NCBI GenBank assembly: GCA_023212645.1
Contig: JALBYC010000031.1
Coordinates: forward strand, 1-64,000
DNA length: 64,000 nt
From: Farysia itapuensis
Lineage: Eukaryota > Basidiomycota > Ustilaginomycetes > Ustilaginales > Ustilaginaceae
Direction: 5' to 3'
In this document: positions 36,137 to 46,027 of the stretch, one piece after another
How the letters are laid out: each line of letters opens with the position of its first letter
Position numbering within the stretch: the stretch's first letter is position 1
The notes under the pieces: model-generated
What the model was told of the DNA's origin: nothing
Database searches by the model: none
Seen by the model: only the letters and a program-made list of their open reading frames with translations
Program-made: the position numbers and the translations under genes

Positions 36137-39100
36137 TTAAGCAGATTGCTGCTGAAGCTGTGGGAGGTAGCCATGGGCTCCGATACCGTTACCATTATTG
36201 TTACTGCTGCTGCTGCTGTTGTTGTTGTTGAAGCCGTTCATGTGATGCTGTTGCTGCGGGTGATTGTGGTGGTGCGTGGACTCGGACCCGGCCAGGGTGG
36301 ATGCAATGTGGTCCAGCAGGGCTTGGATCTCGGCGGGAGCGCGCGGCATTTGGTGGCGATGCTTGCGCATCAGTTCGACAAACGTAATCAGCAGGCCCCA
36401 AGGGTGTGGACGGTTGATGATCAGTCGCTCTAGCAGCACGCGTGTGATTTGCTCGCGCACCGCTTCAGTCTCGCTTTCGCCAAAGAGATGCCGGAAGAGG
36501 CGATGGAAGTATGCCGTGTGACTCGATGGGAAACGCAACTGATTCGCCGCTCCCGTCAGCACTAGGAATCGTCCCTCTGGCTCTAGGTCTGTCACAAGAC
36601 GCTCGATCACACCGTGAGAAATGTCGTCGCGACCGGTATCAATCGCCTTGACGCCGATGTAGAGCACCATCGAGTTGATCAGCACGACATTGTACTCCGA
36701 GTCTGCTTTGACCGAAACCGGCTCGGCACTGGGCGAAGTCACAGCTTCCCTCAACACGCTGACGAGCGAGTCTGGCGAGGTTGCACCTTCGAGACATCCA
36801 TCGATCGCCTCTCGTAGACCCTCGCGTTGTCCCAATACCGCCATATAGGCCGACGCAATATGCGGGGGATGACTGCTGTCGGGCAACATGCTGATCTGCA
36901 AATCCACCGAGAAAGGATCCGGAAGTCGCCGGTTGCGTGGGAACGCGCTGAGGATCAAATTGCGCAATTGGATGCACGAAGTCGGTACAATGTCGCAAAG
37001 ACTCTGGTGATAGTCGCACAAGAATTCCGGGAAATCGTGCAACAAGACCAGCAAGATGCGAAGAGTGCCCCGATAAAGCTGGCGTGACGTTTCCTGCAGC
37101 TCGACGTTTCGCAAGAAGAGCGCCATGAAGCGAAGCAGGGAGGCAAACAGACGATGATACGCAGACCATCCTTCTTTGTTCGGCGCCTCGAGCAGCTTTG
37201 GCATGAAAAGACGATGCGACACCAGCGACATCCACGAAAAGGCAAAGCCGGGGAAAAAGTACGGCTGCAGGGTATTGAGCGTGTTGCTGATGGCCAGCAA
37301 GGTGTGCAGGTAGGCAGAGCCCAAGCTCGACTCGGTTGCATGCAAGTCGTGCAGTAGGCTCGAGAATAGGCGGAAGAATGGCTTCTGCTGGAAGTGAACG
37401 CCAAGCTCCTCGTGCGACTGCGCGAGCACAAGCACCACGATTGAGAGAATCTTGGTCAAGTAGTGCACCTTGGCCTGCTCGTTGTCTGCGCCAGTTGGAT
37501 CGGCATGATACTTGATCATCAGCACAATCAGCTTGGAGAATGCGTCAATCGGCGCAAAGATGCCTGTGCTCGTGTTGCCGCCTGCCGCCTTCTGCTTGAT
37601 ATAGCTGTCGACACTGACTTCGGTGCAAACTCGGAAAAACATCGAAGAAATGTCCTCGCCCTTGAGGATTCCTTGTGTCTGCAGCTGCGTGACGTAGTCA
37701 ATGAACGACTTTTCTGCGTTGGGCGAGTGCTGGAATAGACGGACCCATTCGGCAAAGCAGTACGCCAGCTGCTCACGAAGCGCCGTGTTACCGACATCGA
37801 CCTTGCTCTTCAGCTGACCTCCTTCCAATTCTTCCAAGAATCGAACTGAAGTGGACGTCGCATGATTGTTCTGACTAGCGCGATGCATAGCGTCGATGGT
37901 CTGGTTCAGCTGCTGAGGAGTGGCGCATGCAGGCTCACGCAGACAGTCCAAAGCCAACTGAGCGGCAAAGTCAATGACGCTGCTGCGGAAGTCTCGTGTA
38001 ATGAGCTTGGCCAGTTGGCCATCCAACTCGGCGATGTTGATCAGGCCTGCCCGAATCAGGCAGACAGTGGCCGGCACGTTGAATTTGCGTTCGTCTTCAG
38101 CATACACAAGCCAGGCGGTGACTTCGCGTGCCGCCTTGAGAGAGATTTCGCACAGCCGCTCCAGAAGCACGACGTACGTCTCCCGAGCGAGTCGGCTGTC
38201 CGTCTTGAACAGCAACTGCACCACCTTTTGAGAAAAGGCTAGCGCTGTCTCGTCACGACTCGTGGTCTGCGCAACCACAACAGGGATGCGACGAATCACC
38301 TGTTTGATGTCATCGTCTTCAGACAAGCTGGCAAAGGCTTGCTCTTGATCGGCCTCCTCCAGAATGTGCTCGAGTTCCGACATACTCTGCGAGAAACGCT
38401 CGAGGCTCTGCTGAGCGCTGAGCACGGCCACTGGTGCGCCAGACACACCCGAGCGATCATCGCCAGCCAAAATTCCGTCGCCGAAGCCGGCCTCGGAACG
38501 TCCGGACGTGACTGAAGCGTGGACTGACGCCGGTGTTCCCCGATCACCGTCCAAGCCAGGCGAGACTCTTCGGCTGCTGAAGTCATCGTACACGCGAAGC
38601 TGAGCTGGGTGTAGACCCTCGGTACGCAATCGAAGCTGGTCTGGCAGAGCGGCGGCATACTGTGAAGCCGATAGCGCAGCGCTGTCCCAGAAGTACCCTC
38701 GTCCTCGCATTCGGTGCTCGCGACGGTTCGTGTAGGCATTCGACAAGCCATCGTCGACCTCGGGCACCGCTTTATCCATCGCCGCCTTTTCGATCACGGA
38801 GCATGCCAGGTCGAGATTCTCCTGCATGATGACCATCAGAGCCTGCTCCGGCAAATTCTGCTCACTAAAACCGTTCGAGAGCAGCAATGATCGTGCGTGT
38901 GCAATCATGCTGATCCGCAGTGGCTCTTTGCAAGTGACGAGCGCCAGACTACCGGCAAGGTTCTGCGCCATTTGGTGGGCGGCTTTGCGCATTTTGGCCT
39001 CGTCGCCTTCCATGGCGAAATCTTTCGTGATGAGCTCACGGGTCGAAATTGAAGCAATAGTCACGGATCGCTCGACGACTGGGGCGATGATTTCTCGGAT

Positions 39101-42100
39101 GGCACGATCGATAGCGACGTACACGAGCCTCTTCAGGCCAGGATTGCCGGCGAAGAGCGTCAGCTGCGGATTGATGACCACATATTGGGGTAGACTCTGT
39201 AGCATGGAACCCAATGCTTCGTTGTAAGCAGCGACTGCGGCTGCCGACTGGCCCGGAACAGAACCTGTCCCGGCTGCGGCAACAGCGGCTGCCGCGGCGC
39301 TGGCTTTCTGTGACGGAGGTGCAAGTCGGCCTCCACCAGCCGAAGAAAAGCCTTCGGCAAGCGAGAGACGCTCGAGATCTTGAGCCATACCTGTTGCAGG
39401 CTGCTGAGAGAGTTGCTGTTGATGCTGACGTTGTTGCTGAAGCTGCATCTGCGCAGCAGCCTGCTGCTGTTGCTGCTGACTGAGAAGCTGCATCTGGCCG
39501 TGTTGCTGTTGAGCATCTTCTTGGTGCATTGCTTGCTGCTGTTGGTGGTGTTGTTGCTGTTGCTGCTGCTGCAGCTGCTCTTGTTGCTGGAGAAGCTCAA
39601 CCGAGGGTCTGTTGCGCAGGATGGTAGTCGGCTGAACATCTTTGAGCTCGATGCTGAGACCCTTGAAGAGCACCTCGATTTCAAATTTGAGGTTGAGCTT
39701 CAATTCTGCGAACTGGTACAGCTCGACCATGAGTCTTAGAACAGCCATGAGCCAAGGGTTGGGCGGCTTGAAGACATTCGACTTGGCGCACTGCTCGATG
39801 ACCTTGCACACGAATGGAATGGCAACGATCAAGCGATTGCTGTCGTACCCTTGGATCAGCAGCTCCTTGAAAGCCATGTTGCGGTGACGGATGGGCTTGT
39901 CCCGGGCAAGAGTGAGACTACCAAGCCATGATCCAAGGTTCTTGAGCAAGGTCCTGTCTTGGGTAGACTGTACTGTCTTTTCGCTGTTCAGAAGCATCTT
40001 GCACTTGGCCAGAGTTTCGCGCAGAATGTAAGCCAGGAGGTCTTTGCCTTCAAGACCATCCAAAAACTGAGCATAGAGGCCGTGGTTGTTTGGCTCGATA
40101 CTGATACGCTGCAGAACAAGGTAGTTCGAGAACCAGCGGAATGTGTCCGGAGTGATCAGACGTCTGACCTCGCCGAGCTTGGCTTCCAGATTGTTTGGAC
40201 TCAGATTATTGACGACAAAGAGGATCTTGTCGGTTTCATCTTCTTCTGGTTCGCGCTGGTCGTTGTCCTCTGGAAGAGGATCAGCGTTTATGGCAGTGAA
40301 GGCCAGCTTCTCTTGTCCGAGTTGCTGATCTCCGGGCATCGCAGCCGAATCTGCACCAACTGACTGACCAGCCAGAGCCATTTTGACCAAACGAATAATG
40401 CTGGGATAGGATTGTTGCAAGTGAGGCATCGAGAGGAGCGCCTGACACAGTTGAGGCCATTCGGGTAGTCGGTTTTGGAAGCGAAGCAGAGCTTGCAGAC
40501 CAAATTTGAACATGTTGGACTCTGGCGGGTTGCGCAGTGCGTCGAGAACGTATCGAATCGCTATGCCGAGCGGGATGTAGTCGATCAGCTGATATTGAAT
40601 GAGGGAACCAAAGATGACGGCCGTCATTTCGAGTTCTCGAGGAGGGTAATACATCTCGAACCATCGGTACTCGTCGAACAAGGTATGAACCATGCACGCA
40701 AAGATCTGATGATCTCGGGTGTCTTCCGATGCCTTGGTGCGTTGGAGTAGGACGACAACGTCTTCAATGCTGATCTTGCCTTCGTACATCTGCCTGTACC
40801 AAGAATCAGCTTCCTCGTGAATGTCTTGGGAGAAAGTGACGACCTGAAGACCCGGTTCTTGTCCTTCGGCTCCAGGAGCCAGATTCATGAGACGCGGGTG
40901 CAGCTGCAAGCATACATTGCGAACGCCTTTGAAGAAGTCGATTTCCTCTGGACTCATACTGTCTCCATTCGAGCGAAGCGCTTTGAGGAAGCTTGCAACT
41001 GTTTGTACGGTGAGCGGCACAAAGTTTTGCTCGGCGTGTGGATCCGGCTTGGCAAGATCGTCTTTGGCCTTCATGTCGAGGAATTCGAGGACAGCTCTAA
41101 TGAACTCGCTCCCGTGACGGTTGATGCGGTCTTGCAGCCAGGCGTCCAAGTCGATTGCTTCTCTGCGCGAAGCCAGTGCGGCGACGTCCAGCGAAAAGGC
41201 AAATGGCTTGGTGTCGATCAGTTCTTCCAGATTCCCTAGGTTTTGCGCAATATCAACGATTCGGTGCAAATTGAGCTGATTGTCGAGGTAAAAGTTGCGG
41301 AAAGCGTTCATGAGAATGTCACGATTGATCTTCCAGATGCGGTAGAAGACAAGGAGGTGACTTGGGTGGCTGGTCAAAAACATGGAGAGCAGTTGAGAGG
41401 CGAGTTCTGAGTGCACGACACTCCAGGGTTGCGGCATCTGAACCAGGCCGAGTAGGAGCAGTTCCGGAGACGTCTTGACTGCTTTGTCCATGACCTCCTG
41501 AACTGCTGCACGTATCGAATCGTGAACATCTGTTGATGCAATCTTGACGAGCGTTTCGATCAACTCTAGCGAATTGTAGGGACTGCTGAGCAGAGAGGCA
41601 GCCAATTCCCGAACCGAAGTAGACGCTTCGTCGACATCCTCACTGGTGAGTATGCGATGGCCTGGCAAGGAGACAAAGGAGAAGGTGTCTGTGCCGAGCG
41701 AGAGGAGACCGTGCATGATCTGGAGCTGTCGAAGCTTGTGAGACCAGTTGCCCCAGAGTCCTGTGACAGCCGAAGCTTGACCTTGCGATGGAGCAGTGAG
41801 GAGGATTTCGGCCATGCCTGTCATACGACCTTTGAGGGATGGGTTAAAGCCTTCTAGCTCGTCGAGACCGCGAATGATGCGGGACCAGGAGAGATTCGGA
41901 TTGAGTCGGCTCAGAGCGCGCACCAGCATGCCATAGTTGGTGATTCGGTCCGTCTCGAATGCGGTGGCATCGACCGAGAGCAGGAGAGCAAGAATCTCGG
42001 ATACAATGCGTTCGTCTGGACGATTGCTCTCGGTCAAACCGAATTTGTTTAGGATGGCTAGGGCAACGTCGACATTTGGGACGCCTTTGTAGCCAAGTTC

Positions 42101-42976
42101 GACAAGCAGATCGGCCACATTCCTGTTGGAGCTGAGCTGAAGGTTGGGTAGAGCTTGCATGAGGGCACGAGCTGTGTTGTCTGGGCCCACTTTGTCGGCA
42201 ATTGCGTTCAAGAGAAGCTGTCTACGTGCTGGATTGGGCAAAGTTGCGTTGGATGAGGCATCCGAGAGCAGAGCTTCGAAGAGGGATGTATGCTGGTCAG
42301 AGGTGAAGGCGGAAGCTACATCAGGTCTAGACAGAGCATTAATTGCTGCCTTGACGATTGCGGAATTGGCATCGCCACCTCCTTGTGGAGAGGCTGAGCC
42401 ATTGAACATGCTGGCCGTTGCGGCAGCGATTCCTGTTCTGAAACTGCCAGCAGGAGATGTATGCGATAAAAGGGCGAGCCTACTATGGGGCTCGATTCCC
42501 AGTTGCTTCAGACGCGCTTCAAGATGGACAGCGTGAGGCTCAGAGGTAGTTGCGATCGCCTGAAGGAAGCGATCTGAGGAAGCAGCAGAAGATGCAGAGA
42601 GATGGGCTTGACGCTGAAGCAGTTGACGGTGACAGCCTGTGTTTGACGCCGATGATGCTTGGACTGAGGCAGAAAGCCGGGAGATGAGATGAGCGTAGGA
42701 TGCAGGTCCAAAGCGACGGCAGACTGCTTCGAGTTGGTCAGAGACAGTGGATACTAGGTCAGGAGTGACGGTGAAGAGTAGAAAGTCGATGTGCTTTGAG
42801 ACGATCTGCAGTGGCTCTTGAGCAGCAGTGGTGGCTGAGCCTGTAGCTGTAGCGACGCTCGTAATTGCTGCCACTGATCGAGACCTGAGCCAAGAGAGAC
42901 TCAGGCGGGGATAGGGAGAGGCTGAGGGCACAGAAAGAGAGAGAGAGATGGAAGGAGATGGTGAGGAGAGCAACAA
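36137..42976 (-). CDS. NOT1: CCR4-NOT scaffold subunit NOT1
   Basis: Central scaffold of the CCR4-NOT deadenylase. The open frame codes 2279 residues and carries all expected regions: N-terminal HEAT repeats (SLELIETLVKIAS, then DVAALASRREAIDLDAWLQD), a TTP-binding/MIF4G region (FDGLEGKDLLAYILRETLA), the CAF1-binding region preceding a 110-residue Gln-rich linker, the DUF3819/CNOT9-binding block (GNPGLKRLVYVAIDRAIREII), and the Not1 C-terminal domain. There is no ATG at the beginning: the first codon at 42976 is TTG and the next Met is internal, so the start must lie in an upstream exon. One candidate is ATG 43044, an exon of 64 nt and a 59-nt intron 42922-42980 (GTGATT...CCTCAG), which gives 2282 aa; the donor is weak. 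The C-terminus ends in Asn/Ser/Gln runs. Confidence 0.93.
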   Translation of the reverse strand: MLLSSPSPSISLSLSVPSASPYPRLSLSWLRSRSVAAITSVATATGSATTAAQEPLQIVSKHIDFLLFTVTPDLVSTVSDQLEAVCRRFGPASYAHLISRLSASVQASSASNTGCHRQLLQRQAHLSASSAASSDRFLQAIATTSEPHAVHLEARLKQLGIEPHSRLALLSHTSPAGSFRTGIAAATASMFNGSASPQGGGDANSAIVKAAINALSRPDVASAFTSDQHTSLFEALLSDASSNATLPNPARRQLLLNAIADKVGPDNTARALMQALPNLQLSSNRNVADLLVELGYKGVPNVDVALAILNKFGLTESNRPDERIVSEILALLLSVDATAFETDRITNYGMLVRALSRLNPNLSWSRIIRGLDELEGFNPSLKGRMTGMAEILLTAPSQGQASAVTGLWGNWSHKLRQLQIMHGLLSLGTDTFSFVSLPGHRILTSEDVDEASTSVRELAASLLSSPYNSLELIETLVKIASTDVHDSIRAAVQEVMDKAVKTSPELLLLGLVQMPQPWSVVHSELASQLLSMFLTSHPSHLLVFYRIWKINRDILMNAFRNFYLDNQLNLHRIVDIAQNLGNLEELIDTKPFAFSLDVAALASRREAIDLDAWLQDRINRHGSEFIRAVLEFLDMKAKDDLAKPDPHAEQNFVPLTVQTVASFLKALRSNGDSMSPEEIDFFKGVRNVCLQLHPRLMNLAPGAEGQEPGLQVVTFSQDIHEEADSWYRQMYEGKISIEDVVVLLQRTKASEDTRDHQIFACMVHTLFDEYRWFEMYYPPRELEMTAVIFGSLIQYQLIDYIPLGIAIRYVLDALRNPPESNMFKFGLQALLRFQNRLPEWPQLCQALLSMPHLQQSYPSIIRLVKMALAGQSVGADSAAMPGDQQLGQEKLAFTAINADPLPEDNDQREPEEDETDKILFVVNNLSPNNLEAKLGEVRRLITPDTFRWFSNYLVLQRISIEPNNHGLYAQFLDGLEGKDLLAYILRETLAKCKMLLNSEKTVQSTQDRTLLKNLGSWLGSLTLARDKPIRHRNMAFKELLIQGYDSNRLIVAIPFVCKVIEQCAKSNVFKPPNPWLMAVLRLMVELYQFAELKLNLKFEIEVLFKGLSIELKDVQPTTILRNRPSVELLQQQEQLQQQQQQQHHQQQQAMHQEDAQQQHGQMQLLSQQQQQQAAAQMQLQQQRQHQQQLSQQPATGMAQDLERLSLAEGFSSAGGGRLAPPSQKASAAAAAVAAAGTGSVPGQSAAAVAAYNEALGSMLQSLPQYVVINPQLTLFAGNPGLKRLVYVAIDRAIREIIAPVVERSVTIASISTRELITKDFAMEGDEAKMRKAAHQMAQNLAGSLALVTCKEPLRISMIAHARSLLLSNGFSEQNLPEQALMVIMQENLDLACSVIEKAAMDKAVPEVDDGLSNAYTNRREHRMRGRGYFWDSAALSASQYAAALPDQLRLRTEGLHPAQLRVYDDFSSRRVSPGLDGDRGTPASVHASVTSGRSEAGFGDGILAGDDRSGVSGAPVAVLSAQQSLERFSQSMSELEHILEEADQEQAFASLSEDDDIKQVIRRIPVVVAQTTSRDETALAFSQKVVQLLFKTDSRLARETYVVLLERLCEISLKAAREVTAWLVYAEDERKFNVPATVCLIRAGLINIAELDGQLAKLITRDFRSSVIDFAAQLALDCLREPACATPQQLNQTIDAMHRASQNNHATSTSVRFLEELEGGQLKSKVDVGNTALREQLAYCFAEWVRLFQHSPNAEKSFIDYVTQLQTQGILKGEDISSMFFRVCTEVSVDSYIKQKAAGGNTSTGIFAPIDAFSKLIVLMIKYHADPTGADNEQAKVHYLTKILSIVVLVLAQSHEELGVHFQQKPFFRLFSSLLHDLHATESSLGSAYLHTLLAISNTLNTLQPYFFPGFAFSWMSLVSHRLFMPKLLEAPNKEGWSAYHRLFASLLRFMALFLRNVELQETSRQLYRGTLRILLVLLHDFPEFLCDYHQSLCDIVPTSCIQLRNLILSAFPRNRRLPDPFSVDLQISMLPDSSHPPHIASAYMAVLGQREGLREAIDGCLEGATSPDSLVSVLREAVTSPSAEPVSVKADSEYNVVLINSMVLYIGVKAIDTGRDDISHGVIERLVTDLEPEGRFLVLTGAANQLRFPSSHTAYFHRLFRHLFGESETEAVREQITRVLLERLIINRPHPWGLLITFVELMRKHRHQMPRAPAEIQALLDHIASTLAGSESTHHHNHPQQQHHMNGFNNNNSSSSSNNNGNGIGAHGYLPQLQQQSA
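39416..39590. repeat. Imperfect CTG/TTG trinucleotide tract coding poly-Gln in NOT1
   Basis: On the NOT1 coding strand this is CAG/CAA-rich and encodes a Gln-dominated linker of about 60 residues (runs of 4-7 Gln mixed with His, Met, Leu). The mix of CAG and CAA would limit slippage. The tract sits between the MIF4G-like and DUF3819 regions. Confidence 0.8.
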
Positions 42977-43419
42977 TCACGGTGCCAGTTGAAAGAAAAA
43001 GCTTGAGCCAACTTGGCCTCCCATTTCATTCTCTTGAAATCCATTTTCACCTTGTCAATACAACTCTCTAACCGCCCCCCGATCAGTCAAAGACATACAA
43101 TGGCTGCTCTCTCCTGCTTTGCCAAAAGGCTTTAGGTAGTTCGGACGCTCGTTTCCGCAACGTTGACTGTGCGTCGCTTCTCACAGGTCTTACTGATGCC
43201 CAACAGCAGAGTGATGATCATATCACTCCCAAAGGAGTCACTTGTCCGCAGCTTCGTGATCGGTGACATATATTTTGTTAGATCGAAAATACAAAGTGTT
43301 GGTTTGCGGTTCGGTGGTGTTGGTCCCTTTGAGCGCTGCTTTGACAGGCACCTGCAATCTCTCAAAGGGGTGGGTCTGCTGAACATGAAGGCGTCTATCT
43401 GAGCAACCACGACGCTGGC
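42977..43419. other. Intergenic/NOT1 5' region and promoter of the GH45-like gene
   Basis: This 443-bp region probably includes the first exon of NOT1 (candidate ATG at 43042-43044 on the minus strand). A short upstream reading frame in the NOT1 leader (an ATG near 43103, 13 codons) is also visible. The remainder should be promoter for the rightward GH45-like gene. No other gene is supported. Confidence 0.4.
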
Positions 43420-44268
43420 ATGCCTCGCTCTTGCCCAAAAGCGCTTCTGCTGTGGATTTGCGCTCTGTCATGCTCTCAATTGGTGGCAGCTTTCGTGGCA
43501 GAAACGGCGGGCTACGCCTCGTTGACGCATTATGATCTTCCGAGGAACTACGTCGCTTCGTGTGGTTGTGTTAGCACTGCGACCCACTATCCGACGGCGG
43601 CTCTGAACAGGCTAGTCTATGGCTCAAACACTTCCTTTGGTCCATCTTGTGGGTCCTGTTTCGAGATCAAGCTGGTATCGACACCACTTGCTGCCGCTCA
43701 ATCTCAGCTTGAACCTTGGGGCGATGGAATCTATTACGCGGAAAGCGACTTCGATAGTGGCAAAACGCCTCGCCTCGTCGTCAAGATCATTGATCTATGT
43801 CCAGGAATGGGAGGACCCTGGTGCAATGCAACTCAAGCGCTCAATGGCACGACGGAGGGTAACTCGCTCGGCTTCGACATGCACTTTGACCTAGCTTGGC
43901 CATCGCAAGCCATCTCGAAATCCTTCTTCCCTGGAAACCACGACTATGGCGTCTGGAACGTCAGCTATCGAGCCGTCTCCTGTCAAGAATGGCCTGGCTA
44001 TACCGACAAAGCCGCCCTGGGCTCAGATTGGGATCAACAGGGATCTGCTTGTTGTCCACACAACCCTTTTCCTTCTGGGAACGACACAAATTGTCCACCT
44101 TATTATGATACCCTCGGCACCAACGCCGCTTCCACGCCCAACACCAGCAATATTTTGTCCAAGGGCCAAAGCAACGTGGCTGTACGTCTGCCCATGCCCG
44201 CTTTCGTTATCACTCCAGCTGCCCTAGCAGTGCTACTTATGGCCACTGTCTTGGTCACGCTTCTTTAA
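43420..44268 (+). CDS. GPI-anchored GH45/expansin-like (double-psi beta-barrel) secreted protein
   Basis: A 282-residue protein with a signal peptide (ALLLWICALSCSQLVAA), a six-stranded double-psi beta-barrel domain (about 30-210) and a C-terminal hydrophobic tail (AFVITPAALAVLLMATVLVTLL) after a Ser/Asn/Thr linker, the layout of a GPI anchor signal. The barrel resembles fungal GH45 subfamily B/C endoglucanases: ASLTHYD, ALNRLVYG, CGSCFEIKL, VKIIDLCPG, GFDMHFDLAWPSQAISKSFFP and the VSCQEWPG end. The HFDL Asp is the usual proton donor position of the family. Whether it cleaves beta-1,4-glucan or loosens walls like an expansin cannot be decided. Smuts are known to have a GH45 endoglucanase expressed in filaments (Egl1), a plausible relative. 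Confidence 0.82.
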   Translation: MPRSCPKALLLWICALSCSQLVAAFVAETAGYASLTHYDLPRNYVASCGCVSTATHYPTAALNRLVYGSNTSFGPSCGSCFEIKLVSTPLAAAQSQLEPWGDGIYYAESDFDSGKTPRLVVKIIDLCPGMGGPWCNATQALNGTTEGNSLGFDMHFDLAWPSQAISKSFFPGNHDYGVWNVSYRAVSCQEWPGYTDKAALGSDWDQQGSACCPHNPFPSGNDTNCPPYYDTLGTNAASTPNTSNILSKGQSNVAVRLPMPAFVITPAALAVLLMATVLVTLL

Positions 44269-44330
44269 TGAAACTCTGCTGTTCGATTTTGCAATGCATA
44301 CATTGATCATCTGGGTATCGCAGTGAGGTC

Positions 44331-45761
44331 TCAGGTGTGCTGATGGGTATCTTGTTGTGGTGAATCTGCCTGGGTCTCTGGCTCGCCGTCCTTTTGTTCC
44401 GCGCCTTCCTCCATCCAGTCGTAGAGAAGCACGGCATCGGCCAGTTTGCGTTCCCATGGGTTGTTGCGCCAAGCCTGCAGGTTCTCGGTCGTTACTTCCT
44501 CTGCCTCTTGCGTGTTGGCATCGATGTGCGGCTGAGCAGCTGAACTGTTCAAGGAGTGTTCGTACCCGAGCCAGACGCCGGCATCCACTGGCTTGCTGGC
44601 GATAATGTATGGTTTTGTCTTGGCCAGCTGATCTGGTTCTTTTTCCAGGATTTCAGTCACTCGTTCGGGCGCTCCGAAGCCATACTCGCAGTGTCCAAGT
44701 CCACACATAACCAGCACTACATTTGTCACCCTTCGCGTACTTTCTGTGGAAGGATCACTGCCAGCGGTGGGCGCACCTCGCAAAAGCCAGGCTGTAACGT
44801 GAGCGAGGTAGGCGTCTTTGAGCGCTTGAGCCGGTCCAAAGCCCTTCTTCTCGACCAGGTTGGGTTGCAATAGCCACGTCGGATAGATGGCCGATGTATG
44901 TGCTAGCTGATTCTTGCCATGTGGTTTTGCATCATCTTCGGGCAAAGGGGGAAAGCGTGGAGGCAGATCTGGACGCATGAGAGACGAGAGGTAGCTTCGG
45001 TGGGCTGCACTCATCCGCGTCACAATGTTCCAGGAGGTGAACAAGGGTGAGCATGGTGGCAAACGAGTGCTATCTTGGGTCGTGCATGTCTCGATGCGTT
45101 GCTTCTCATTCAACTTGATCGGCTCGATGCCTTCGCGAAACACTTGTCTGGCCCAGCTGCGTGGAGGGAAACCACCCCAGACGGGGACGTGAAGTTCTTT
45201 GGCCAGCATGAGCAGAGGCATGTATCGACCGATTTGAAAGCCTTCTTCGCTTTCCGATGCATATCGATCAGCCAGCTGCTGCGACGAGATCTTCCCGTTG
45301 GCATAGGACGACAGCATGTCTTGATCCAAAACGGAGAAGTGTTCGAGCACGAGGTGAAGCTGGAAAGTGCCCTGATCCGACGCAGATGCCTGTCGACATT
45401 GCTCATGAAGCGCGTGAAGCGTCTGTAGCTGCGCTCTCATGACCTGTGGCTGGTGATGCTGTTCGCCAAAGAATGTCAATCTTTTTGGCACTGTGGCATG
45501 CTCTTTCGGTGGATTAGAACCTCGGAAGAGTGTGTTGAAGGACGACAGCATGCTGGAGGGCAAGGGGAGGATTTGGCTCCATTCGACATAGGCTGCCTTT
45601 GAAGTGGCGGCCTCATCAGAGCGAGATACGTCTGCTGTGCCTGGTATCGGGAGAGAAAACGAGTGTCGATATGTCGGTATTCCATGAGTGAACAAGCAGG
45701 GCGCAGTGAAGCGCGAGATCAGGCTCGCGATCGACATGCTCTGCGACTGATCAGCTTGCAT
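44331..45761 (-). CDS. ChaN-like (Tiki superfamily, haem-binding uptake) protein
   Basis: A 476-residue protein with the ChaN/DUF399 signature: LTFFGEQHHQPQVMRAQLQ (the GExHxxxxxxxxQ element), LVLEHFSVLDQ (the matching Glu), QQLADRY, and a distant CGLGHCEYGFGAPERV, corresponding to the family's second His-containing motif. Bacterial ChaN binds haem; the wider Tiki superfamily includes metal-dependent proteases, so the eukaryotic role is open. The start is uncertain: ATG 45761 (MQADQSQS) or ATG 45737 (MSIASLISRF), the latter with an amphipathic, Arg-containing beginning compatible with a mitochondrial presequence. A Ser/Glu/Gln-rich tail ends the protein. No intron is needed. Confidence 0.78.
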   Translation of the reverse strand: MQADQSQSMSIASLISRFTAPCLFTHGIPTYRHSFSLPIPGTADVSRSDEAATSKAAYVEWSQILPLPSSMLSSFNTLFRGSNPPKEHATVPKRLTFFGEQHHQPQVMRAQLQTLHALHEQCRQASASDQGTFQLHLVLEHFSVLDQDMLSSYANGKISSQQLADRYASESEEGFQIGRYMPLLMLAKELHVPVWGGFPPRSWARQVFREGIEPIKLNEKQRIETCTTQDSTRLPPCSPLFTSWNIVTRMSAAHRSYLSSLMRPDLPPRFPPLPEDDAKPHGKNQLAHTSAIYPTWLLQPNLVEKKGFGPAQALKDAYLAHVTAWLLRGAPTAGSDPSTESTRRVTNVVLVMCGLGHCEYGFGAPERVTEILEKEPDQLAKTKPYIIASKPVDAGVWLGYEHSLNSSAAQPHIDANTQEAEEVTTENLQAWRNNPWERKLADAVLLYDWMEEGAEQKDGEPETQADSPQQDTHQHT

Positions 45762-46027
45762 GCTACCATCTGTGTAACAAGAAATGTGGTGAAATGTTGG
45801 TCGAATAAAGCAGGCAATAAATCCAGGAACGTGACGACATGACAGGTCCACGAAAAAGGGTCCTTTTTAGCTTTGGCCGCACAAGCCAAGTTGGGTCATT
45901 AACCGGTCTTCCGTGGAGCAAGTTGATGACCATCCATCCGCTCCCTTCGACCTTCTCTTTTCTTGTCCCACCCCCCTTCCCCCGTTGACGTCCTCCCTTG
46001 TTCTGCTCCAAGGGATTTGTCTACACA

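Noticed and set aside
39416..39590. CRISPR-like or satellite array in the CTG/TTG-rich tract
   Set aside because: The repeat unit is a trinucleotide coding poly-Gln inside NOT1; there are no spacers, and the genome is fungal.
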